Part shown: piece after piece, positions 9,664 through 19,761 of the stretch
Position numbering within the stretch: the stretch's first letter is position 1
Layout of the letters: each line of letters opens with the position of its first letter
Source: Pseudoxanthomonas sp. JBR18
GTDB taxonomy: Bacteria > Pseudomonadota > Gammaproteobacteria > Xanthomonadales > Xanthomonadaceae
Length of the DNA: 64,000 nucleotides
Reading direction: 5' to 3'
NCBI RefSeq assembly: GCF_028198165.1
Contig: NZ_CP116339.1
Location: forward strand, 1,283,001 to 1,347,000
Position numbers and translations under genes: made by a program
Notes under the pieces: model-generated
Seen by the model: the letters and a program-made list of their open reading frames with translations, nothing else
The model's database searches: none
What the model was told of the DNA's origin: nothing

Positions 9664-9730
9664 GTGGGAGCCGCCATGGCGGCGATGAGGCGTTACCGTT
9701 CAAGCCCCTCGCCGCCATGGCGGCTCCCAC
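9664..9730. repeat. REP-like inverted repeat
   Basis: GTGGGAGCCGCCATGGCGGC at 9664-9683 is matched by its complement GCCGCCATGGCGGCTCCCAC at 9711-9730, separated by about 27 bases. A degenerate partial copy (GGTGGGAGACGCCATT) lies just upstream. It resembles intergenic REP/BIME elements of this family and could stop transcription between two converging genes. Confidence 0.7.
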
Positions 9731-9788
9731 GGCGGTCGATCCGTGCAGCGGTCGGCTCCCTCAGCGTTAGATCGGTGCGGCGGTCGGC

Positions 9789-10643
9789 TCAGGCCTCGCC
9801 GAGGAAGCCGCCAATGACCCCGGCCACGGCCGGCGCGTCATCCATGTGTAGATGGTGATGGCCGGGCAGGACCGTGACCTGGCCATGGCGCAGGCGTGCG
9901 GCGCGCTGGCTGCGCAGGGGTTCAGGGAAATAGTGCTGCGCCGGGGTCGCCAGGATCACCTGGGCCGGGCAGTCGATGGATGCCACCAGCGCATCGACCT
10001 GGTCGTGGGTGGCGCGGTACAGCGAGGGCAGCATCAGGCGCGGGTCGCTGCTCCAGACCCAGCCATCGTCGACCCCGCGCACGCCGCGTTCGACCAGCAG
10101 CCGTGCACTGGCCTCACTCAGGCCGTTGGCCTGCATGCGCGCGCGGATCGGGGCCGCGAGCGCGTTGAAGACCCGCAGCGGGCGGCGCGAAGGCAGACGC
10201 GCCTGCGCAATGGCATCGCGCATCCGCGCCGGGGCCTGGTCCGCCGCCTCGCCCAGGCCACCCAGGGCCTCGATGCACACCAGCCGCCGCACGCGCTGCG
10301 GACAGGCCGCCGCGAGCAGGCTGGAGATGCCCGCGCCCATCGAATGGCCCAGCAGGGCGAAGCGCTCCCAGCCCAGGGCATCGGCCGCATCGAGCACCGC
10401 GTTGATCGCCACGAACGGCGAATACTCCGTGCCCGGCGGCAGATGCACGCTGCGCCCATGCCCGGGCAGGTCCAGCGCCAGCACGTCCAGCGGCTGCGGC
10501 AACAGGTCCAGCAGCGGAATCCAGCTGGCCGCGTTGTCCAGCCACCCGTGCAGGGCGATGACCTTGGGCCCTTCCGGATCACCGCCACGCAGGGCGTGCA
10601 GCGCGCCGACGCTGGCCGGCAGCACGCATTCGACCAGGTTCAT
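9789..10643 (-). CDS. alpha/beta hydrolase
   Basis: 284 aa, cytoplasmic. Oxyanion loop [10 protein letters not shown], then DLPGHGRS, then the nucleophile elbow GHSMGAG (Ser), an acid after the lid, and a C-terminal HHHLHMDD with the catalytic His. Its ATG overlaps the hemH stop (ATGA at 10640-10643), so the pair forms an operon. Substrate unknown. Confidence 0.85.
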   Translation of the reverse strand: MNLVECVLPASVGALHALRGGDPEGPKVIALHGWLDNAASWIPLLDLLPQPLDVLALDLPGHGRSVHLPPGTEYSPFVAINAVLDAADALGWERFALLGHSMGAGISSLLAAACPQRVRRLVCIEALGGLGEAADQAPARMRDAIAQARLPSRRPLRVFNALAAPIRARMQANGLSEASARLLVERGVRGVDDGWVWSSDPRLMLPSLYRATHDQVDALVASIDCPAQVILATPAQHYFPEPLRSQRAARLRHGQVTVLPGHHHLHMDDAPAVAGVIGGFLGEA

Positions 10644-11644
10644 GCGCGCATCGGCCCCAGCTGGCGCTCCAGCATGGCCAGCAGGGCCTGGGCGTGTTCG
10701 GGCGAATCGTTGAGGCAGGGGATGTAGCGCAGAGTGCCACCGGCCTCGGCGAACCCCTCGGCAAACTGCATGCCGACCTCCTCCAGCGTTTCCAGGCAGT
10801 CCACCGCGAAGCCGGGACAGACCACGTCCACCTGGCGCACGCCGCGCGCGGCCAGCGCGGCCAGCTCGGTATCGGTGGCCGGCTCAAGCCAGCGCTCCTT
10901 GCCGAAGCGCGACTGGTAGGTCAGCGTCCAGTCGCCTTCGGCCAGGCCCAGCGCCTGGGCGATCAGCGCGGCGCTGCGCTCGCACCGCTGCGGGTAAGGG
11001 TCGCCGTTGTTGGCCACGCGCTGGGGCAGGCCATGGAAGGAGAACAGCAGATGCTCTCCGGTGCCGTTGGCCTGGCGCCAGCGCGCGATGGAGGCCACCA
11101 CCGCCGCGATCCAGTCCGGATCGTCCGAGTAGTCGTCCACCCAGCCCAGCTGTCCCGCGCCCGGGCTGGGCAGCACCGCATCGACCACGTCGCGCACCGA
11201 GGCGGTGGTGGTGGTCGAGTACTGCGGATACAGCGGCAGCACCCGCAGTGGCGTGTCCTCGCCCTTGAGCCGTTCCAGCAGCGCGCGCAGCGCCGGCTGG
11301 CCGTAGCGCATCGCCGGCACGACCCGCCAGCCCGGCAGCAGCGCCTGCATCCGCGCGGCCAGGCCGGTGGTGTACACGGCCAGCGGGGAACCGCCGTCCA
11401 GCCACACCTTGGCGTACTTCTCCGCGGACTTGGGACCACGCAACGGCAGGATCAGGCCGCGCAGCAGCGGCTGCCACAGCAGCGGCGGGATGGCGACCAC
11501 GCGCCGGTCACTGAGGAATTCGGCCAGGTAGCGGCGCACCGCCGGCGCGGTCGGCGCCTCGGGAGTGCCCAGGTTGACCAGCACCAGGGTGCCGGTGGCC
11601 GGCAGTGGCACGGGGCCGGCGGCATCAGGGGAGGTCGTTTGCAT
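10640..11644 (-). CDS. hemH: ferrochelatase
   Basis: Inserts Fe2+ into protoporphyrin IX, the last step of protoheme synthesis. 334 aa from ATG at 11644 (GTG at 11650 would add two residues). Diagnostic blocks are [20 protein letters not shown], the catalytic FSFHGLPQR (His) and [15 protein letters not shown] (Glu). Confidence 0.95.
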   Translation of the reverse strand: MQTTSPDAAGPVPLPATGTLVLVNLGTPEAPTAPAVRRYLAEFLSDRRVVAIPPLLWQPLLRGLILPLRGPKSAEKYAKVWLDGGSPLAVYTTGLAARMQALLPGWRVVPAMRYGQPALRALLERLKGEDTPLRVLPLYPQYSTTTTASVRDVVDAVLPSPGAGQLGWVDDYSDDPDWIAAVVASIARWRQANGTGEHLLFSFHGLPQRVANNGDPYPQRCERSAALIAQALGLAEGDWTLTYQSRFGKERWLEPATDTELAALAARGVRQVDVVCPGFAVDCLETLEEVGMQFAEGFAEAGGTLRYIPCLNDSPEHAQALLAMLERQLGPMRA

Positions 11645-11795
11645 GGGCACATGATGACAGACCGGCGGTGTGGACCTGGCTCAACTCATGGCCGATTCAC
11701 CCGCCCGTGACTAGGCTCGCGCCGGTGCATGGCGGGTCATGTCACCCGCACACAGATCGGTTACAACGCTATTTCCTCGCTCGGAGTCGCCCCGC

Positions 11796-12701
11796 ATGTT
11801 CCTGTCCCGTCTTTCTCCGCGCCCTCTGGCCCGATTCGGCGTGCTGATGCTGGCCGCACTGGTCAGTACCCAGGCCATGGCCGGGACCGAGCAGGACGAG
11901 CGCGCAATCAATGCCACCCGCGTGCTGACCGACATCCAGCGCATCCCGGAGGAGTCCATCCCCGACAAGCTGCTCGACGAGGGCAAGGCGATCATCGTCA
12001 TCCCCGATTCGCTCAAGGTCGGGCTGGTGTTCGGCGGGCGCAGTGGCCACGGCCTGATGTCGGTGAAGAACCCCGACGGCACCTGGTCCCAGCCGGTGTT
12101 CGTCAAGCTCACCGGCGGCAGCATCGGCTTCCAGGCCGGCGTGCAGTCGTCTGACATCATCCTGGTGTTCCGCAACGAGCGCTCGCTCAACAACATCGTC
12201 AACGGCAAATTCACCCTGGGCGCCGACGCCTCGGTCGCTGCCGGCCCGGTCGGGCGCAATGCCTCGGCCGCCACCGACGGCCAGCTCAAGGCCGAGATCT
12301 GGTCCTGGTCGCGCGCGCGCGGATTGTTCGTCGGCGTGGCACTTGATGGTGCGGTGCTGTCCATCGACAACGACGACAACGTCGCCGCCTACGGCCCCAC
12401 CGCCACGCCGCGCGCGATCTTCGAGAACCGCGCAGGCCACCCTTCCTCGCAGATCGTCAGTTTCCGCGACGAACTGGAGGAAGCCACCGCCGCGGCACGT
12501 GCCAACCGCGGCACCGATGCCCGCCCGGTGGTGACCACGGGCACGCCCTACGCACCGCCCGCCCCCGCCCAGCCGGCCCAGGCCGCCCCGCAGGTGCAGA
12601 CCGCCCCGGTCGGCACCCAGCCGGCCACGACCGAGCCGGCGCCCCAGCAGGGCTTCCAGCCGGTGGAAGAAGGCGAAATCCGGACCGAACAGCTGAACTG
12701 A
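11796..12701 (+). CDS. SYLF/Ysc84 domain lipid-binding protein
   Basis: 301 aa. Signal peptide ends near AMA-G at residue 29. The core has the SYLF (Ysc84) pattern: IPDKLLDEGKAIIVIPDSLKVGLVFGGRSGHGLMS, then GGSIGFQAGVQSSDIILVF and the closing SRARGLFVGVALDGAVLSID. About 60 Pro/Ala/Gln-rich residues form a disordered tail. In eukaryotes the domain binds phosphoinositides; the bacterial periplasmic proteins are uncharacterised. Confidence 0.85.
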   Translation: MFLSRLSPRPLARFGVLMLAALVSTQAMAGTEQDERAINATRVLTDIQRIPEESIPDKLLDEGKAIIVIPDSLKVGLVFGGRSGHGLMSVKNPDGTWSQPVFVKLTGGSIGFQAGVQSSDIILVFRNERSLNNIVNGKFTLGADASVAAGPVGRNASAATDGQLKAEIWSWSRARGLFVGVALDGAVLSIDNDDNVAAYGPTATPRAIFENRAGHPSSQIVSFRDELEEATAAARANRGTDARPVVTTGTPYAPPAPAQPAQAAPQVQTAPVGTQPATTEPAPQQGFQPVEEGEIRTEQLN

Positions 12702-12805
12702 TCGGTCAAAAACAGCGCGATCCCGCGGTCCGCAGCCACACCGGCGGACACTTTGCCGATGCGGCTGCGGTATCCTGATCGTCCACTTTCCCCAGCGAGT
12801 CGGTC

Positions 12806-13039
12806 ATGGGCAGTCTCAGCATCTGGCATTGGTTGGTCGTGTTGGCCATCGTCCTGTTGGTCTTCGGCACCAAGCGACTGACCAGCGGCGCCAAGGACCT
12901 CGGCAGCGCGGTGAAGGAATTCAAGAAGGGCATGCGCGACGAGGACAAGCCGGCTGCACGCCTGTCCGACGAAGCGCGCGGCGCCGACGAGGCCGCCGCC
13001 AAGGAGCGCGAGCGCGAACGCAGCGGCGAGGACCGCTGA
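12806..13039 (+). CDS. tatA: twin-arginine translocase subunit TatA
   Basis: 77 aa. Short N-terminal transmembrane helix ([16 protein letters not shown]), a hinge FGTKRL, an amphipathic helix and a charged C-terminal tail rich in Arg/Glu. TatA polymerises to form the Tat pore. First gene of tatABC, with tatB 56 bp downstream. Confidence 0.95.
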   Translation: MGSLSIWHWLVVLAIVLLVFGTKRLTSGAKDLGSAVKEFKKGMRDEDKPAARLSDEARGADEAAAKERERERSGEDR

Positions 13040-13095
13040 TCGCCACCGCTGACGTGCCAACCCTCCGAACGCCCGCCTGACGGGCGTCAGTCGCC

Positions 13096-13506
13096 ATGTT
13101 CGACATCGGCTTTCCCGAACTCATCGTCATCGCCATCGTGGCCCTGGTGGTGCTTGGTCCCGAGCGCCTGCCAAAGGCAGCGCGCTTCGCCGGACTGTGG
13201 GTGCGCCGGGCGCGCAACCAGTGGGACTCGGTGAAGAGCGAACTGGAACGCGAACTGGCCGCCGACGAACTCAAGCGCAACCTGCACGAAGCCCAGGAAG
13301 CCCTGCGCCGCACCGATCAGTCCATGCGCCGTGGCCAGGACGACCTGCAGCGCGAGTTCGACAGCGTGGGCGAGGAAGTCCGCTCGACCGGCGCGGAGAC
13401 CGAGACCGCACGCGATGTCGCGGCGGCGTCCGCACCGGAGGCCGCCGCGCCTGCGACACCCGCGCAGGGTCACAAGGAGGGCGGCGATGAACGCCCCAAC
13501 CCCTGA
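13096..13506 (+). CDS. tatB: twin-arginine translocase subunit TatB
   Basis: 136 aa. N-terminal helix MFDIGFPELIVIAIVALVVLG with the conserved ELI...LGPERLP, then a long amphipathic charged helix and an Ala/Pro-rich tail. It forms the Tat substrate receptor with TatC. Its 3' end overlaps tatC by 20 bases, and the tatC ribosome site (AAGGAGG at about 13474) lies inside tatB. Confidence 0.95.
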   Translation: MFDIGFPELIVIAIVALVVLGPERLPKAARFAGLWVRRARNQWDSVKSELERELAADELKRNLHEAQEALRRTDQSMRRGQDDLQREFDSVGEEVRSTGAETETARDVAAASAPEAAAPATPAQGHKEGGDERPNP

Positions 13507-14242
13507 CCACGAGGCCGAAAGCAGCCTGATGGAGCACCTGATCGAGCTGCGCACGCGGCTGATCCGGGGGATGGCGGGGGTGGCGGTCGCGCTGGCGGTC
13601 GCGCTGCCCTTCGCCAAGCGCATCTTCGAGCACCTGGCCATGCCGCTGCTCTCGCAGCTGCCGGTGGAGCAGGCCTCCAAAATGATCGCGGCCGACCCGA
13701 CCTCAGGATTCTTCGCGCCGATCAAGCTGGCCCTGTATCTGGCGATCTTCGTTTCCTCGCCGTGGCTGATCTACCAGGCTTGGTGCTTCGTCGCGCCCGG
13801 CCTGTACAAGCACGAGAAGCGCCTGGCCGTGCCGCTGCTGGTGTCCTCCATCGCGCTGTTCTTCGCCGGCTGCGCGTTCGCCTATTTCGTGGTGCTGCCG
13901 GCGGTGTTCCACGCGCTGACCCTGTTCACCCCGGACGTGGTGACCCTGGCGCCGGATCCGGGCAAGTACCTGGATTTCGTCGTGGTGATCTTCCTGGCCT
14001 TCGGTGTCAGCTTCGAGCTGCCCGTGGCGATGGTCATCCTGGTCGCCCTGGGTCTGGTGACCCCGGACCAGCTCAAGCATTCGCGCGGCTACGCGGTGGT
14101 CGGCGTGTTCGTGGTGGCCGCAGTGATCACCCCGCCGGACGTGGTGTCCCAGCTGCTTCTGGCCCTGCCGATGTGCCTGCTCTACGAACTGGGCATCCTG
14201 GCCTGTCGCTGGGTGGTGCCGCGGAGCCTGGCGCGCGGCTAG
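13487..14242 (+). CDS. tatC: twin-arginine translocase subunit TatC
   Basis: 251 aa polytopic inner-membrane protein with six predicted helices. MEHLIELRTRLIR is the conserved signal-binding N-terminus; F(V)APGLYKHEKR and the LSFGVSFELPV-type segment (AFGVSFELPVAM) are further hallmarks. It starts at 13487 within tatB, preceded by a strong Shine-Dalgarno, and ends the operon just before a bidirectional terminator. Confidence 0.95.
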   Translation: MNAPTPDHEAESSLMEHLIELRTRLIRGMAGVAVALAVALPFAKRIFEHLAMPLLSQLPVEQASKMIAADPTSGFFAPIKLALYLAIFVSSPWLIYQAWCFVAPGLYKHEKRLAVPLLVSSIALFFAGCAFAYFVVLPAVFHALTLFTPDVVTLAPDPGKYLDFVVVIFLAFGVSFELPVAMVILVALGLVTPDQLKHSRGYAVVGVFVVAAVITPPDVVSQLLLALPMCLLYELGILACRWVVPRSLARG

Positions 14243-14264
14243 TTGGACAGGCGCCACGCTTCAT

Positions 14265-14292
14265 AAAAAAGCCCGCCATTCGGCGGGCTTTT
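14265..14292. terminator. bidirectional intrinsic terminator
   Basis: A-run, stem GCCCGCC, loop ATTC, stem GGCGGGC, T-run. It lies between the converging tatC and the membrane-protein gene, so it can serve both. Confidence 0.9.
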
Positions 14293-14318
14293 GCATTCCA
14301 GTGCAGCGCGCGTGCGGC

Positions 14319-15212
14319 TCAGGCCTCGAACGTGGAGCTGGGCAGCGGCGCCGCAGGCGGCATCGCCGAGGCGCCCGCCGCCCCACCCAGGAGCTGACGC
14401 CAGGCGCTGGCCACGCAGCCGGCGATCAGGGGCAGCATCACGCCCATCAGCAGCACGTTGGTGACCAGCACACCCAGCAGCTGGCCACCGACCATCGTCA
14501 TCGCCAGACCCAGCAACTGGACCATGATCATCAGCGGCACCAGGACGATGAACAGCAGCACGTAGAACAGGATCACCGCCGGCAGGTTGTGCAGGCAGGC
14601 GCGCAGGCTGTTGAACATGGCCTCGCCCCCGCGTCGATCGCCGAACACCACGTCCGGCACCGCGACGAACACCAGCAGGCTGGCCACCAGCGCACCGGCG
14701 ACCAGCAGCGCCAGCCACAGCAGCAGGCGACCGGCCGGCAGCTGGGACACCAGCGCCGGGTCGGGCTGACCGCCCGTGGCGGCCTGCTCCTCCAGGTGGG
14801 CGATCACCTCCTGCAGCTGCTGCACGCCCTGGCTGCCCAGCAGCGCCATCAGCAGCAGCCCGGCCGCCAGGGCCAGCAGCACCTGCGGCAGCAGCGTGGC
14901 CACCAGGCTGGGCACATGCCCGGTGCGGAAGCCTCTGAACAGGTCGCCCGGCACCACCGCCTGTCCGGTCTGCGCCTTGCGCACCGCGCCCAGCACCCCG
15001 GCGAACAGCACCGGCGAGGCCAGCCCCAGCAGCAGCTGCAGGAACAGCCCGGGGACCGTGGCCAGCGCCATCACCTGGGCGGCCAGCAGCGACAGCAGCG
15101 CCCACAGCGCGCCCAGCAGGCCCAACTGCAGGGGCGCCCGACGCAGGGTGGCCAAGCCGTCCAGCAGCCATTGCGCACCGGCGCTGGCCGGCACCTTGTT
15201 GATCATCGACAT
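14319..15212 (-). CDS. BPSS1780 family membrane protein
   Basis: 297 aa, predicted six or more membrane helices in two blocks separated by a soluble loop (QLQEVIAHLEEQAATGGQPDPAL region). The opening GAQWLLDGLATLRRAPLQLGLL and the later VVFGDRRGGEAMFNSLRACLHNL segment fit the BPSS1780 family, which has no known function. Stands alone, convergent with tatC. Confidence 0.7.
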   Translation of the reverse strand: MSMINKVPASAGAQWLLDGLATLRRAPLQLGLLGALWALLSLLAAQVMALATVPGLFLQLLLGLASPVLFAGVLGAVRKAQTGQAVVPGDLFRGFRTGHVPSLVATLLPQVLLALAAGLLLMALLGSQGVQQLQEVIAHLEEQAATGGQPDPALVSQLPAGRLLLWLALLVAGALVASLLVFVAVPDVVFGDRRGGEAMFNSLRACLHNLPAVILFYVLLFIVLVPLMIMVQLLGLAMTMVGGQLLGVLVTNVLLMGVMLPLIAGCVASAWRQLLGGAAGASAMPPAAPLPSSTFEA

Positions 15213-15275
15213 CGGGACTTCCGAGAAAACGGGATTGTGCAGGGCGACAGTCTACGCAAGCCGCACGCCGCCGGC

Positions 15276-16001
15276 TCAGCGCCCGCGGACCTGCCGGGCG
15301 TGGCGCACGAACCGCCGCAGCAGCGCGCGCGCCTGCGGCGCGGCGCTGACCTCGCGGCTGATCCGCAGCGGGCATTGCCCGCTGCTGCGCAGGTGCTCGG
15401 CGCGCGCGGCCACGTAGCCGCGCATGTGGTGGGTGGCGAACTCCGGGTGGAACTGCACGCCCCAGGCGCGCTCGCCCCAGCGGAAGGCCTGGCAGCCGTC
15501 GCGCTGCGAGCGGGCCAGCACCGTGGCCCCGTCCGGCGCGCGCAGCACGGTCTGCACGTGGCTGGTATGGGCCATGAAGCCGGTCGGCGCATGGGCGAAG
15601 AGCGGATCGTCGGCCGCCGGCGGATGCAGGTCGATGCGCACCGTGCCCGATTCGCGCCCGGCCGGGTTGTCGGCCACCTCGCCGCCCAGCGCATGGGCCA
15701 GCAGCTGGTGGCCATAGCAGATACCCAGCAGCGATTGCCCGTCGTGGGCCGCCTCGCGCAGCCACGCGGCGGCGCGTTCGCTCCAGTCGGCGCGATCGGT
15801 GACCATGGCCGAGGACCCGGACACGATGATCCCGGCGAAATCGCGACGGTCCGGGAGCGCATCGCCGCGTTCGACATTGGCCACGACCGACGCGCCGGCT
15901 TCCAGCCCGGCGGCGACACGGATCCAGTGGGCGAAGCCGCCGTGGCGCTTGAGCGTGCGCAGCGGCTGGCCGGTTTCGACGATCAGGAAAGGCGCGTTCA
16001 T
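15276..16001 (-). CDS. class I glutamine amidotransferase (GMP synthase-like)
   Basis: 241 aa, a stand-alone triad glutaminase domain. Nucleophile elbow GICYGHQL (Cys) and the His/Glu pair in GVQFHPEF are present. N-terminal FLIVETGQP and the VSGSSAMV oxyanion strand fit the GuaA-like glutaminase group. No synthetase domain is attached, so the ammonia acceptor is unknown. The ATG overlaps the stop of the GspE-like gene (15998-16001). Confidence 0.85.
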   Translation of the reverse strand: MNAPFLIVETGQPLRTLKRHGGFAHWIRVAAGLEAGASVVANVERGDALPDRRDFAGIIVSGSSAMVTDRADWSERAAAWLREAAHDGQSLLGICYGHQLLAHALGGEVADNPAGRESGTVRIDLHPPAADDPLFAHAPTGFMAHTSHVQTVLRAPDGATVLARSQRDGCQAFRWGERAWGVQFHPEFATHHMRGYVAARAEHLRSSGQCPLRISREVSAAPQARALLRRFVRHARQVRGR

Positions 16002-17803
16002 TCCCGTGGGGGCAGGACCGAGACAACTTCCTCGATTGTCGTCAGACCACGCGCCACCATGTCAAGGCCGGCGTCGCGCAGGGTGCGCATGCCCTGCAGG
16101 CGCGCGGCGCGGGTGAACGCGGCCAGGTCCATGTCGGCGCGAATCATGTTGCGCAGCTGCGGGGTCAGCGGCATCAGCTCGTACAGGCCGACGCGGCCCA
16201 TGTAGCCGGTGCGGCGGCATTCCAGGCAGCCCACCGGCGCGTTGGGCGCGGCGTCGTCCGGCACCTGGCGCCCGGTTTCCAGCAGCGCGTCCCAGGCATG
16301 GGCCGGCAGCGTGGTGGGCTGGCGGCAGTGCGGGCACAACGTGCGCACCAGGCGCTGGGCCAGCACGCCGGTCAGGGTCGAGGCGACCAGGTAATGGGCC
16401 ACGCCCAGGTCCAGCAGGCGGGTGATGGCCGAGGGCGCGTCGTTGGTGTGCAGCGTGCTCAGCACAAGGTGGCCGGTGAGCGAGGCCTGGACCGCCATCT
16501 GCGCGGTTTCCAGGTCGCGGATCTCGCCGATCATGATGATGTCCGGGTCCTGGCGCAGCAGGGTGCGCACGCCGGCGGCGAAGTCCAGGTCGATGTTGTG
16601 CTGGACCTGCATCTGGTTGAACTCGGTCGAGATCATCTCGATCGGGTCTTCCACGGTGCACACGTTCACATCGCTGGTGGCCAGCTTGCGCAGGGTCGAA
16701 TACAGCGTGGTGGTCTTGCCCGAGCCGGTCGGCCCGGTGACCAGCACGATGCCGTGCGGCTGCTCGACCAGCCCGTTCCAGCCGGCGGCCTCGGTCGGGC
16801 TGAAGCCCAGCTCGGCGATCGGCTTGAACGCGGTGTCCGGGTCGAAGATGCGCATCACGCACTTCTCGCCGAAGGCGGTGGGCATGGTCGACAGGCGCAT
16901 CTCCACCTCGCGCCCGCCGGGCGAGCGGGTCTTGATGCGGCCATCCTGCGGGCGGCGCCGTTCGGCCAGGTCCATGCGGCCGAGCACCTTGATGCGGGAG
17001 ATGACCGCGGTCATCACCGGCGGCGGCAGGTCGAAGACCTTGTGCAGCACCCCGTCGATGCGGAAGCGGATGCGGCCCATCTCGCGGCGCGGCTCCAGAT
17101 GGATGTCCGAGGCGCGCTGCTCGTAGGCGTACTGCAGCATCCAGTCCACGATCTGCACCACGTGGTGGTCGTCGGCACCGACCTCCCCGCTCTGGCCCAG
17201 GTCCACCAGCTGCTCGAAGCTGGGCATGGCGATGTTCTGCTCGCGATCGCGCAGGTCCTTGGCGCCGCGCACCGAGCGGGTCACGCCGAAGAACTCCATC
17301 GTGTAGCGGTGCAGGTCCAGCGGATTGACCAGCGCGATCTCGATGCTGCGCCGGGTCAGGTGCGACAGGTCGCCCTTCCAGGCGATGTCCAGCGGCTCGC
17401 TGGTGGCGATCAACACCCGGTCCGGACGCACCGCCAGGGGCAGGATGCGGTGCCGGCGCGCGTAGGCCTGGCTGACCACGGCGGTGACCTCGGCCACGTC
17501 CACCCGGGTCGGGTCCACCCGCAGATAGCGCACGTCCACGCGCTTGGCCAGCCATTCGGTCAGGCGCTCCAGGCTCAGCTCGCCGCCGGCGGCGGCGGCC
17601 AGCTTGAGGTTGGCCAGCAGCACCAGCGGGTGCACCTCGCTGGCGCTGCGCGCGCCGGCGGCGGACATCTGGATGCGGCCGGTGTCGGCCTCGGCCACCA
17701 GGCCATCGGCCAGCAGCGCGCGGGTGACCTGGGCGAAGTCCAGCCGGCCGGATCCCAGCACGGTGGATTCGGGCGAAAAATCGGCCCTGCGCTGCTGCTC
17801 CAT
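15998..17803 (-). CDS. GspE/PulE family secretion ATPase
   Basis: 601 aa from ATG at 17803. The N-terminal T2SSE_N-type domain is followed by the ATPase core: [13 protein letters not shown] (Walker A, about residue 355), the Asp-box [16 protein letters not shown] (Walker B) and a His box LSTLHTND. Two zinc pairs follow: CPHC (about 489) and CLEC (about 525). Such ATPases power type II secretion or type IV pili. No other secretion gene is nearby; its only operon partner is the amidotransferase, so its machine must be encoded elsewhere. Confidence 0.9.
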   Translation of the reverse strand: MEQQRRADFSPESTVLGSGRLDFAQVTRALLADGLVAEADTGRIQMSAAGARSASEVHPLVLLANLKLAAAAGGELSLERLTEWLAKRVDVRYLRVDPTRVDVAEVTAVVSQAYARRHRILPLAVRPDRVLIATSEPLDIAWKGDLSHLTRRSIEIALVNPLDLHRYTMEFFGVTRSVRGAKDLRDREQNIAMPSFEQLVDLGQSGEVGADDHHVVQIVDWMLQYAYEQRASDIHLEPRREMGRIRFRIDGVLHKVFDLPPPVMTAVISRIKVLGRMDLAERRRPQDGRIKTRSPGGREVEMRLSTMPTAFGEKCVMRIFDPDTAFKPIAELGFSPTEAAGWNGLVEQPHGIVLVTGPTGSGKTTTLYSTLRKLATSDVNVCTVEDPIEMISTEFNQMQVQHNIDLDFAAGVRTLLRQDPDIIMIGEIRDLETAQMAVQASLTGHLVLSTLHTNDAPSAITRLLDLGVAHYLVASTLTGVLAQRLVRTLCPHCRQPTTLPAHAWDALLETGRQVPDDAAPNAPVGCLECRRTGYMGRVGLYELMPLTPQLRNMIRADMDLAAFTRAARLQGMRTLRDAGLDMVARGLTTIEEVVSVLPPRE

Positions 17804-17896
17804 CGACACGTCCGGCTCCCGGCACATCGCGTGCGGCCAGGGCGGCCACACCACGCTGCGTATACTAGCCCACCCCTTTTTCCAGCCCTTTGCCGC

Positions 17897-18822
<926 letters not shown>

Positions 18823-18826
<4 letters not shown>

Positions 18827-19473
18827 TCCTGATCGGCATGTTCGATTCGCCGTTCGTGCGCCGCGTGGCGGTGAGCATGACGGTGCTCGGCGTGCCGTTC
18901 GAGCACCGCAACTGGTCGACCGGGCGCGATGCGGCGCTGATCCGCGCCTACAACCCGCTGGGCCGCGTGCCCACCCTGGTGCGCGACGATCAGGAGGTGC
19001 TGTTCGAATCGACCGCCGTGCTCGACGCGCTGGACCAGGACGCCGGTCCGGAGCGCGCCCTGCTGCCGGCCGGCGGCCCCGAGCGTCGCCAGGCCCTGCA
19101 GCTGATCGCCCTGGCCACCGGCGCGGCCGACAAGGCCGTGGCCATGGTCTACGAGCGCGTGTACCGCCCCGAAGACAAGCGCCACGGCCCCTGGCTGGAG
19201 CGCTGCGCGGCCCAGGTCCACGGCGCGCTGGCCGCGCTGGAGGCGCACTGCGTGGACCGCGCAGGCCAGGAATGGCTCATCGGCGCGCGCATGACCCAGG
19301 CCGACATCACCCTGGCCTGCTGCTGCACCTTCACCGCCGAGGCGGTGCCGTTCGATCTGGCGCCCTACCCGGCCCTGGCCGCGCGCGTGGCGCGCTACGA
19401 GGCCCTGCCGGTGTTCCAGCAATTCCACGTGGCCTTCGACGCCCCTGCGCCGGCGGCAGCGACCTCCAACTGA
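18823..19473 (+). CDS. glutathione S-transferase family protein
   Basis: 216 aa. N-terminal thioredoxin-like domain with [13 protein letters not shown], the cis-Pro [10 protein letters not shown] and the glutathione-binding [10 protein letters not shown], then an all-helical C-terminal domain. The GTG start overlaps the glyQ stop (GTGA). It sits between the two subunits of glycyl-tRNA synthetase; substrate unknown. Confidence 0.9.
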
Positions 19474-19491
19474 GCGCGTAAGGACACGCCC

Positions 19492-19761
19492 ATGAACGCC
19501 CAGATAGTGCACGCCTTTGCAAGCGGTCTGATGCTGTTCTACAGCGCACCGATGGCGTTTGGCCTGTTCTGCGCGTGGTGGGCACAGCAGCATGGGCGCA
19601 ACGCCTGGGCTTGGTTCTTTTTCGGCCTGCTGCTGATGCCGGTGGCGGGCATCTGGCTGCTGGCCATCAACGGCGACCTCCGAGACGCCGCCCGCACAAC
19701 ACGCAGCTCCGCGGCCGTACCCCGGCACGATCTGCTCTCCACCCGTAAGGACGTTCCATGA
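19492..19761 (+). CDS. small membrane protein
   Basis: 89 aa with two predicted membrane helices ([22 protein letters not shown] and [21 protein letters not shown]) and a polar C-terminal tail. It lies 18 bp after the GST gene and overlaps the glyS start by four bases (ATGA), so it is part of the glyQ-glyS operon. The [10 protein letters not shown] type of segment recurs in small inner-membrane proteins of unknown role. Confidence 0.65.
   Translation: MNAQIVHAFASGLMLFYSAPMAFGLFCAWWAQQHGRNAWAWFFFGLLLMPVAGIWLLAINGDLRDAARTTRSSAAVPRHDLLSTRKDVP

Noticed and set aside
14301..16205. 634-codon plus-strand frame rich in Gln and His
   Set aside because: Shadow of the membrane-protein and amidotransferase genes on the other strand.
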